DNA of 64,000 nt from Cognatilysobacter xinjiangensis. Lineage in GTDB: Bacteria; Pseudomonadota; Gammaproteobacteria; Xanthomonadales; Xanthomonadaceae. Under the pieces are notes generated by a model, which searched no databases, was not told the origin of the DNA, and saw nothing but the letters and a program-made list of their open reading frames with translations. Made by a program: the position numbers and the translations under genes. The DNA lies in contig NZ_BMXY01000001.1 of assembly GCF_014651995.1 (NCBI RefSeq), forward strand, positions 62,001 through 126,000. Direction: 5' to 3'. Shown in pieces: positions 48,101 through 54,701 of the stretch (positions within the stretch are counted from its first letter, which is position 1; every line of letters begins with the position of its first letter).

Positions 48101-49306
48101 GCGCAGCGCCGCAACTTCGTGCCGGCGCCGGACTTCGCCAGGGCCTTCGCGGAGGCGCACGGCGCGTGGTCGAGCGGGCGCCCGTCCGAGCCCGATGCGT
48201 TCGGCGGCACGCTCGCGCGGTTCCTGTCCAAACTCACCGGCGTCGCGGTCGCCGCCACCGAGTTCGACGAGTCGACGATCGAGCCGCACCTGCGCGTCAA
48301 CCTCCGCCTGCTCGATCGCGACGGCCGCCGCGTGCTGGCGGAATCGCGCGATCTGGCCGACCTGCGCGAGCGCTTCGGCGCGATGGCCGCCGATGCATTC
48401 GCCGAGAAGGCATCGAGTGGCCTCGCGGCCGAAGGCCTGACCACGTTCCCGTCCGCGCCGATTCCGGCCAGCGTGCGCGGCGCCGGCGGCGTGCCGGCGT
48501 TTCCCGCGCTGCAGGACGATGGCGACGCGGCGTCGCTGCAGGTTTTCGCGCAGCGCAGCGACGCCGAGCGCGCGCATCCGGCCGGCGTACGCCGCCTGCT
48601 GCGCATCGCGCTGGCCGACCGCATGCGGCAGGCGCGCAAGCAATTGCCGGTGTCCCCGAAGACGGCGCTGCTGTACGCCGCGATCGAATCCGCCGCGCCG
48701 CGCACCGGCGAGGCGGCGTCGCTGAAGGAAGGCGACCGTCTGCGGCTGGACCTGGTCGAAGGCGCGTTCGACGCATTGACCGTCGACGGGCTGGATGCGA
48801 TCCGCGATAGCGATGCGTTCGCCGCGCGTCGCGAGCAGGTCGGCAAGGGCGTGTTCCCGGAAGCGACCGAACGCCTGCGACAGGCGGAGGCCATCCTGGC
48901 GGCCGTCGCCGACGTGCGCGCCAAGCTCGAGTCGCCGCTGATGGGCTGGGCCAGCGGCAACCTCGACGACATGCGCGCGCACCTCGCGTCCCTCACGCCG
49001 CCGGGGTTCCTGCGCGGCACGCCGGCTCATGCGCTGCGCGAGTACACGCGCTACCTGAGGGCGCTGTCGCTGCGTGCCGAGCGCGCGCTGCGCGATCCCG
49101 CGCGCGACCAGGCGCGGATGCTGGAACTGCGCCCGTTCGTGCAGGCGCTCGACGAGGCACCGGTCGACGACGCCGAATGGCAGGCGTTCCGCTGGGATCT
49201 GGAGGAACTGCGCGTATCCACCTTCGCGCAGGAACTCGCCGGGCGCGGCGGCGCGTCGGCGAAGAAGCTCGCCGCGCGCCTCGCGCAGTGGAAGTCGCGC
49301 GGCTAG
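45104..49306 (+). CDS. hrpA: ATP-dependent RNA helicase HrpA
   Basis: A DEAH-box helicase; E. coli HrpA resolves stalled ribosomes and processes mRNA. The 1400 residues start at TTG (reads DRSTPSIEPRSE); an ATG at 45176 is the alternative. It has Walker A GETGSGKT (102-109), IDEAHERSLNIDFLLGYL, ATNVAETSLTVPRIRYVVD, QRMGRCGRVSEG, and the long C-terminal HrpA-specific region (FPGSPLAKKPPPWVLSA, RNFVPAPDFARAFAEAHG). It exceeds E. coli HrpA (1300) mainly by a low-complexity insertion at about residues 628-705, whose DNA is palindromic. The stop shares CTAG with the convergent gene. Confidence 0.95.
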   Translation: MDRSTPSIEPRSEPQAARRRLDAAMTRDRGRLQGLWTRWNQAPADAAKREAFENALEASIARREARARNLPAATVPDELPIAAEADRIVALIREHPVVVIAGETGSGKTTQIPKLCLAAGRGAAGMIGCTQPRRIAARAVARRVAEELQVPMGGAVGYQVRFTENVGEDTVVKFMTDGILLAEIQSDRWLSRYDTLLIDEAHERSLNIDFLLGYLKQLLQKRRDLKVIITSATIDTARFAAHFADAPVVSVEGRGYPVAVRYRPLEGESEANAPSGARRGPLADEADRDGARTVNEAIVAACDEITSEDPRGDVLIFLPGEREIRDAHQALERRKYRHTEVLPLYARLSARDQDRVFNPGPQRRIVLATNVAETSLTVPRIRYVVDPGLARVKRYSPRAKLDRLHIEPVSQASANQRMGRCGRVSEGTCYRLYSEADFQSRAEFTDPEIRRAALAGVILRMLSLGLGRIEDFPFLEPPDPRAIADGWQQLAELGAVDDKRALTAIGRLMAKLPVDVKLSRMLVAAESHGVLRELLVIAAFLGIQDPRERPSDQRAAADNAHAQFVDPRSEFVGILKLWDAYEQAHADLTQSKLRGWCEKNFLGFLRMREWRELHRQLKLMAEELGWASGRVIEPQARTDASARPRMAGQGDPKSVEQRHGRWRGANRNGAAAPAPSPQRREAAQSAGEASAPSSVADAESPDHKASIAHYIKLHRAILAGLPTQVGQRADRGYDGPRGRKFQLFPGSPLAKKPPPWVLSATLLDTERVWALTNATIEPQWAIDELPHLLSRRQSDPRWSRSQGRVIGSEQISLFGLVLAPKKPIHYGALFPEESRVIFARDALVTGEINTRSVFLKKNLATLAKAKDEEAKQRRAGLVVDEEWMAQWYLDRLPAHVHNVQALDAWYARLPPADKAALEWSLDDLMIGEASTASRFPPFLRMGDVQLAVKYRFEPGAADDGMTIAVPLHLLNALDEPQLSWLAPGFVADKAAALIRSLPKAQRRNFVPAPDFARAFAEAHGAWSSGRPSEPDAFGGTLARFLSKLTGVAVAATEFDESTIEPHLRVNLRLLDRDGRRVLAESRDLADLRERFGAMAADAFAEKASSGLAAEGLTTFPSAPIPASVRGAGGVPAFPALQDDGDAASLQVFAQRSDAERAHPAGVRRLLRIALADRMRQARKQLPVSPKTALLYAAIESAAPRTGEAASLKEGDRLRLDLVEGAFDALTVDGLDAIRDSDAFAARREQVGKGVFPEATERLRQAEAILAAVADVRAKLESPLMGWASGNLDDMRAHLASLTPPGFLRGTPAHALREYTRYLRALSLRAERALRDPARDQARMLELRPFVQALDEAPVDDAEWQAFRWDLEELRVSTFAQELAGRGGASAKKLAARLAQWKSRG
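47000..47092 (+). repeat. REP-like hairpin cluster inside hrpA
   Basis: Three consecutive perfect stem-loops lie in the coding strand: GCTCGC / GCGAGC with loop ACGGAC (47009-47026), GCCCGGCC / GGCCGGGC with loop GAGGAT (47027-47048) and GCGCCA / TGGCGC with loop TGGACGG (47074-47092). An alternative stem GAGCC / GGCTC occurs at 47000-47012. They fall exactly where HrpA has extra residues compared with E. coli, so a repeat element was probably captured in frame. Confidence 0.6.
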
Positions 49307-49752
49307 CGGGCGCGTCGCACGCTGGCGACGACCGGCTGGCCCTCGACGTGCATGTACCAGCCGCTGAGCAATCCGGGTTTGATCGTCACGCGGGGCGCCT
49401 CGACCGGACGCGCATCGAAGCTGCCTTCGCTGACCTGCCAGCGCGAGCCGTCGTCGAGCGTGAACACGGTGCCCGTGCGCCAGCCGGTGAAACGGCCGAC
49501 GAGGCGCGCCTCGACCGGCGCGCGCGTCGCCTCGCGCTTCGCGGGCGCGGCTGGCGCGGGTCGCGCGTCGGCGGCGAGGATCGCGTTGAGCTCGCGCAGC
49601 TGCGCCTCGCTAAGGCCATCCAAGCCCGTGTTGCGCATCTGCTCCGCGGTCAGGCGCTGCTCAAGCGGCACGTAAGCCGGCGGCGCGGCCATGGTCGTGA
49701 ACGCGGCCGCGGCGAGGACGATCGAAAGCGGCATCGCGAAACGGTTGCGCAT
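49303..49752 (-). CDS. Secreted protein of unknown function, paralogue B
   Basis: A 149-residue exported protein: signal peptide MRNRFAMPLSIVLAAAAFTTMAA cut near AAPPA (first bases only shown here as positions 1-23). The mature part has a short helical motif GLDGLSEAQLRELNAIL and a beta-rich C-terminal domain (GRFTGWRTGTVFTLDDGSRW). The same architecture occurs in the next gene, so they are tandem duplicates. No domain name is known to me. The helical motif resembles sequences in other periplasmic proteins of xanthomonads. It ends on the CTAG shared with hrpA. Confidence 0.7.
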   Translation of the reverse strand: MRNRFAMPLSIVLAAAAFTTMAAPPAYVPLEQRLTAEQMRNTGLDGLSEAQLRELNAILAADARPAPAAPAKREATRAPVEARLVGRFTGWRTGTVFTLDDGSRWQVSEGSFDARPVEAPRVTIKPGLLSGWYMHVEGQPVVASVRRAR

Positions 49753-49759
49753 GGCGTCC

Positions 49760-50251
49760 TCACTTCACCCGGGTGACTTTCGCGCGCGTGGCGTAACCCT
49801 TCACCGAGATGTACCAGGCGTTGCCGATCACGCTCGGCGACACGGTGACCTCGGGATCGGTCAGGCGCACGCCGGCAAGGCTGGCGTCGTCGACCTGGCG
49901 CCAGACCTGGCCGTTCTGCAGCGTGTAGCTGCGGCCCATGCCGAAACCACGGAACTCGCCAGTGATCGACGAGCGGATCGGGTCCATCGAACCGAAGTTG
50001 AAGAAGCCGCGGTTCTCGTCCTCCACGCGCTTCTTGGCCGTCGCCGCGGCCTTCGCGTTCTCGGTCTCGATGGTCCGGCCCAGCCAGGTATTGAGGCGCA
50101 CGAGCTCGTCGGCGCTCAGCTTGTCGAGGCCGGCGGCCTTGAACTCCTCGGGCGACATCTGCTGTTCGATCGGCGGCGCGGCGTGGGCGGCGAGGGCGGT
50201 GCAGGCGAGCGCGACGGCGAGTGCAACGGCGCGCGAACGGACGAGTGCCAT
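49760..50251 (-). CDS. Secreted protein of unknown function, paralogue A
   Basis: A 163-residue exported protein, start fixed by GGAGGA about 7 bases upstream of the ATG at 50251. The signal peptide (MALVRSRAVALAVALA and onward) ends near AAHAAPP. The mature part carries GLDKLSADELVRLNTWL and a C-terminal beta-rich domain (GEFRGFGMGRSYTLQNGQVW) that aligns end to end with the following gene. Only 7 bases separate the two, so they form a bicistron. The function is unknown; a periplasmic location is likely. Confidence 0.75.
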   Translation of the reverse strand: MALVRSRAVALAVALACTALAAHAAPPIEQQMSPEEFKAAGLDKLSADELVRLNTWLGRTIETENAKAAATAKKRVEDENRGFFNFGSMDPIRSSITGEFRGFGMGRSYTLQNGQVWRQVDDASLAGVRLTDPEVTVSPSVIGNAWYISVKGYATRAKVTRVK

Positions 50252-50309
50252 GAACTGTTCCTCCGGACGGATGCCGGCTAGTGTAGACCGCCCTGCCCAC
50301 GGCTTTCCG

Positions 50310-52478
50310 ATGAACGCGCCGCCGTCCACGACGACGCACTCCTTCGCCGACGCGCTCGCCCATCCGGCCGCCCAGGTGGTGGCCGGGCCGCTGCGCGAGG
50401 CGCTCGCGGGTGCCGACGTGGCACCGATCGACGGCGGCGCCTGGCGGCTCGTGGAATCGATGCTCGGCTCGCTGGCGACGCTGGGCGCCGATGCCGACAT
50501 GGTCGCCGCCGCGTTGCTGCACGACTGGCCCGGCCTCGCCGACGCGTTGGGCGATGACCTCGCGACCCGTTTTCCCGCGGTCGCGGCGCTGCTCGACAGC
50601 CAGCACGCGGCCGGGCCGGTGTCGGCGCTGCATGCGCGGCATCCGGACGGGCGCGGCAGCGAGGGCCTGCGTCGCCTGCTGCTCGCCATGGTGCGCGACC
50701 TGCGCGTGGTGCCGATCCTGCTCGCGCGCCAGCTGGCGCACCTGCGCCATGCCGCGGCGTTGCCCGAAGACGAGCGCCGCGCGCTCGCCGCCCTGACGCG
50801 CGACGTGCACGCGCCGCTCGCCAACCGGCTCGGCATCTGGCAACTGAAGTGGGAGCTCGAGGACCTCGCGTTCCGCTTCCTCGAGCCCGCCACTTACCAG
50901 CAGATCGCGCGCCTGCTCGACGAGAAGCGCGTCGCGCGCGAGCGCTACATCGAGAACGTGAAGGACGTGCTTCGCGGCGCGCTGGCCGCGCAGGGCATCG
51001 AAGCCGAGGTGGCCGGCCGGCCGAAGCACATCTATTCCATCTGGAAGAAGATGCAGCGCAAGAGCGTGCCGATCAGCGAGCTCTACGACCTGCGCGCGGT
51101 GCGCGTGCTGGTCGATAATCTCGCCGCCTGCTATGCCGCGCTCGGCGTCGTGCATTCGACCTGGGTGCCGATCCCGAGCGAATTCGACGACTACATCGCG
51201 CGACCCAAGCGCAACGACTACCGTTCGCTGCATACCGCCGTCGTCGGCCCCGAGGGCAAGACGCTCGAAGTGCAGATCCGCACGCACGAGATGCACCGCC
51301 AGGCCGAACTCGGCGTGGCCGCGCACTGGAAGTACAAGGAAGGCAGCGGGCCGGGCGGCAGCAGCGCGCAGGCCGCAGCCGCGTTCGAGCGCAAGATCGC
51401 CTGGATGCGCCGCCTTCTGGAGAACGCGGGCGAGGAGGGCACGCTTGCCAGCGAGCTCGACAGCGAGCTCGTCGAGGACCGCATCTACGTGCTCACGCCC
51501 AAGGGCGAGGTGGTCGACCTGCCGGCGGGCGCGACGCCGCTCGATTTCGCTTACCACGTGCACACCGAAGTCGGGCATCGCTGCCGCGGCGCGAAGGTCG
51601 ACGGCCGCATCGTGCCGCTGGACCACAAGTTGCGCAGCGGCGACCACGTCGAGATCCTGACCGGAAAGGTGTCCGAGCCGCGACGCGACTGGCTGGTCGC
51701 ATCGAACGGCTTCCTCGCCAGCGCGCGCTCGCGCGAGAAGGTGCGCACCTGGTTCAACCGCCTCGACCGCGCGCGCAACGAGCAGGCCGGCCGCGAGATG
51801 CTGGAGAAGGAACTGCGCCGGCTGTCGCTGCTCGGCGCAGACCTCGCGCCCGCGCGCGAGCGCTTCCATGTGGCAAGCGACGGCGACCTGTACGTGCTGG
51901 TCGCGCTCGGCGACATCGGTCCGCACCAGGTGGGCCGCGCCCTGCTGGAGCACGAGCGTGCGCAGGGAGAAGCGACCTCGGCGCCGCCGTCGACACACGC
52001 GACGACCGTCACGCGAAAGGCTGCAAGTGCGCGCGCGGGCGAGTTCACCGTCGAGGGCGTCGGCAACCTGCTGGTACAGATCGCGCGCTGCTGCCAGCCC
52101 CTGCCGGGCGAGGCGATCGTTGGCTACCTGACGCGGATGCGCGGCGTCAGTGTCCATAGGCCCGACTGCGCCTCGTTCCAGCGCCTCGCCGCCGCGCAGC
52201 CGCAGCGCGTGCTGCCGGTGGAATGGCAGCGCGCGGGCACCGGCTACGACGTGGATGTCGAACTCGTCGCGCTCGACCGCAAGTGGCTGCTGAAGGAAAT
52301 CACCAACGTGGTCGCGCAGCAGGGCGTGGCGATCGGCAGCATGAACACGGAGCACGCGCGCGGCGGCAGTCGCGTCACGTTGCGGCTGCGTTTGCGCGTC
52401 GCCGATTACGGTCAGCTGTCGTCGGTGCTCGGCAGGCTGGCCGCGCTGCCCGGCGTCGAACAGGCGCGGCGCGTCTAG
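50310..52478 (+). CDS. relA: RelA, (p)ppGpp synthetase
   Basis: Ribosome-associated stringent-response enzyme of 722 residues starting MNAPPSTTTHSFADALAHPA. The N-terminal hydrolase domain is degenerate: LLHD is present but the other HD-domain residues and the ED motif are not. The synthetase domain has RPKHIYSIWKKMQRKS and the RelA-type EFDD at residues 291-294 (SpoT has RxKD here), then NDYRSLHTAVVGPEG. C-terminal TGS (YVLTPKGEVVDLPAGATPLD), zinc-finger (CCQPLPGEAIVGY) and ACT domains follow. It acts as a synthetase only, so a separate SpoT is expected elsewhere. Confidence 0.95.
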   Translation: MNAPPSTTTHSFADALAHPAAQVVAGPLREALAGADVAPIDGGAWRLVESMLGSLATLGADADMVAAALLHDWPGLADALGDDLATRFPAVAALLDSQHAAGPVSALHARHPDGRGSEGLRRLLLAMVRDLRVVPILLARQLAHLRHAAALPEDERRALAALTRDVHAPLANRLGIWQLKWELEDLAFRFLEPATYQQIARLLDEKRVARERYIENVKDVLRGALAAQGIEAEVAGRPKHIYSIWKKMQRKSVPISELYDLRAVRVLVDNLAACYAALGVVHSTWVPIPSEFDDYIARPKRNDYRSLHTAVVGPEGKTLEVQIRTHEMHRQAELGVAAHWKYKEGSGPGGSSAQAAAAFERKIAWMRRLLENAGEEGTLASELDSELVEDRIYVLTPKGEVVDLPAGATPLDFAYHVHTEVGHRCRGAKVDGRIVPLDHKLRSGDHVEILTGKVSEPRRDWLVASNGFLASARSREKVRTWFNRLDRARNEQAGREMLEKELRRLSLLGADLAPARERFHVASDGDLYVLVALGDIGPHQVGRALLEHERAQGEATSAPPSTHATTVTRKAASARAGEFTVEGVGNLLVQIARCCQPLPGEAIVGYLTRMRGVSVHRPDCASFQRLAAAQPQRVLPVEWQRAGTGYDVDVELVALDRKWLLKEITNVVAQQGVAIGSMNTEHARGGSRVTLRLRLRVADYGQLSSVLGRLAALPGVEQARRV

Positions 52479-54607
52479 GGCAACACGTCGCCCAGCGCGC
52501 GGCGCACCGCATCGCGTGCGGCGTCGGCGGAAAAATGCCGGCGCACGTTGTCGAGCCCGTTCGTGGCCAGGCGCGTCCACAGCGCCTCGTCGGCATCGAG
52601 ACGCAGCACGCCGTCGGCGAAGGCGTCTGCATCGTCGGCGACCAGCACATCCTCCCCGTCGACCAGGTGCATGCCCTCGACCGCACAGCGCGTCGCCACC
52701 ACCGGCTGCCCGTGCGCCATGCTCAGGTTGACCTTGCCCTTCACGCCCGCCCCGTAGCGCAGCGGCGCCACCGCGATGCGCATGCCGTCCATGTACGGCG
52801 CGAGATCCGGCACATGTCCATGCAGGCGCACGCCGTTCACCGTCGCCAGCGCCATGATCTCCGGCGGCGCATCTGCGCCGATGCAGTGGAAGACGACGTC
52901 GGCCCGGCACGCGCGGATACGCGGCCAGACCTCGCGCACGAACCACAGCACCGCGTCCACGTTCGGCGGATGCCGGAAACCGCCTACGAACACGAGATCG
53001 CGACGCTGCGCGAACGGCAGGCCCGCGCCCGCGACCTCATGAATGTTGGAGACGATCTCGACCTGTGCGTTCGGCGCGTCCTCGGCGAGCACCGCGCGCT
53101 CGGCCTCGCTGACCAGCAGGGTGACGTCGCTGCGTTCGATCACGTCGAGCTCGAGCCTGCGCGTGCGCGCGGCGGCGCGCAGCGCCGCTGGATCGCCCGA
53201 CAGCTCGGCGGCGCGGCGCTCACGCAGGTAGTGGAGGTCGACGGTGTCGAACAGCACGCGGGCCTGCGGCGCATGGCGCCGTACCAGTGGCAGGAATTCG
53301 CGCGCGACGTAGTGCCTGCACAGAACGACGGCATCGAAGCGTGCGCCGTGGCGGCGCAGCCAGGCGGGAAAACGCGGCGCATGCGGCGCGTGCCAGCACT
53401 CGATGCCCAGTGCCTGGAGGCGCGCGGTGGCCGCTCCGGCGTCCATGCGGTTGGCAGGCAGGAACACGACATGGGCACCTTCCGCGATCAATAGGCGCAT
53501 CAGCCCGATCAATCGCAGTGAACCCGAATCGCGAGTTGCATCGGGCGTCAGCGCGTCGACGATGAGGATCGTCGGCCCGGCCGGGCGCGCGGCGGCGTCC
53601 GGATCACCACCCGGCGCCGGCTGCGCGCGTAGGGCGTGGTGCCACTTGTCGAGAAACTTCGACCGATTGGCCACCTGATAGGCCTTCGCGCCCTGCGACG
53701 GGTCGGTGCCCGACGTCGCGCCTTCGCAGTGAACCACGCGTGACGCGGGCTGCACGCGTACATCGAGGCCTTTCGAGCGAACCGAGAACGCGAGGTCCGT
53801 GTCCTCGTAGTACGCCGGCGCATAGCGCGTATCGAAGCCGCCGAGCGCATCGAACAGCGCATGGCCGATCGCGATCGCGGCACCGGAGCAGTAGTCGGTG
53901 CGGCGCGCATACGCGTAGCGCGGGTCCGACGGGTCACCGAAGCGCCCGTAGTTCCAGGCGCTGCCGTCGTCGAAGACGAGGCCACCGGATTCCTGCAGCC
54001 GCCCGTCGGGATAGACGAGCTGTGAGCCGGCAAGACCGGTGCGCGGACGCGTGACGAACGTTTCGAGCAGCGCTTCCAGCCAGCCGGGCTGCGGCACCGT
54101 GTCGTTGTTCAGGAATACCAGCACGTCGCCGCGGGCGAGCGAGGCGCCGTCATTGCACGCGGCGATGAAGCCACCGTTGCTCGTGCGGCGATGGAAGCGC
54201 AGGCCGTCGACCTGCACGAGCGATGCGGCCGTCGCGTCCGACGAGCCGTCGTCGACGACGATCACCTCGTGCGGCGTGGACGGCGGATGCGCGGCCAGTG
54301 CGCGCAGGCAGGCCAGCGTGTAGTCGAACTGGTTGAAGACCGGGACCACGATGCTCGCGCGCGGCGAGTCGGAGGTCGACAGCGCGAACGGCGCGAAGGG
54401 CGCGGCGGCCGGAAAGTAGAGGTCGACCGACGGCGCACGCGGCGGCGCGCGCAGGTGGTCGCGGATGCGCTCTAGCGTCGGCCCCGGCCCGCGCGTGCGC
54501 AGGCTGGTCGCGGTACGGCGCAGCAGGCCGCGCGCGCGCGCGATGGAGAAGCGCAGGTCCGCCCAGCTCATCCCCATGCGATGTCCCACATACGTGGCTG
54601 CCTCCAA
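52475..54607 (-). CDS. Bifunctional GT2-GT4 glycosyltransferase
   Basis: A 710-residue cytoplasmic protein with two transferase domains. Residues about 85-330 are a GT2 (GT-A) domain: ASIVVPVFNQFDYTLACLRA, VIVVDDGSSDATA, NNDTVPQPGWLEALLE and the later EDTDLAFSVRSKG. Residues about 345-710 are a GT4-like (GT-B) domain with LVFVGGFRHPPNVDAVLWF and APLRYGAGVKGKVNLSMAHG. Such fusions usually build surface polysaccharide or rhamnan-like glycans. No polysaccharide cluster surrounds it. It converges with relA, their stops sharing CTAG. Confidence 0.87.
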   Translation of the reverse strand: MEAATYVGHRMGMSWADLRFSIARARGLLRRTATSLRTRGPGPTLERIRDHLRAPPRAPSVDLYFPAAAPFAPFALSTSDSPRASIVVPVFNQFDYTLACLRALAAHPPSTPHEVIVVDDGSSDATAASLVQVDGLRFHRRTSNGGFIAACNDGASLARGDVLVFLNNDTVPQPGWLEALLETFVTRPRTGLAGSQLVYPDGRLQESGGLVFDDGSAWNYGRFGDPSDPRYAYARRTDYCSGAAIAIGHALFDALGGFDTRYAPAYYEDTDLAFSVRSKGLDVRVQPASRVVHCEGATSGTDPSQGAKAYQVANRSKFLDKWHHALRAQPAPGGDPDAAARPAGPTILIVDALTPDATRDSGSLRLIGLMRLLIAEGAHVVFLPANRMDAGAATARLQALGIECWHAPHAPRFPAWLRRHGARFDAVVLCRHYVAREFLPLVRRHAPQARVLFDTVDLHYLRERRAAELSGDPAALRAAARTRRLELDVIERSDVTLLVSEAERAVLAEDAPNAQVEIVSNIHEVAGAGLPFAQRRDLVFVGGFRHPPNVDAVLWFVREVWPRIRACRADVVFHCIGADAPPEIMALATVNGVRLHGHVPDLAPYMDGMRIAVAPLRYGAGVKGKVNLSMAHGQPVVATRCAVEGMHLVDGEDVLVADDADAFADGVLRLDADEALWTRLATNGLDNVRRHFSADAARDAVRRALGDVLP

Positions 54608-54701
54608 CTGCGCGTGAACCGTCGCCCGCGCGCCGACGGTGGCCGCGGGCGCCTGCGCTAGACTCCGGGCAGGCGGGCGCAGCCCATCATTCTCGCATTC
54701 C

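Noticed and set aside
50310-51000. Functional ppGpp hydrolase in RelA
   Set aside because: LLHD resembles the HD motif, but the upstream His and the ED motif are missing, so the domain is probably inactive as in other RelA proteins.
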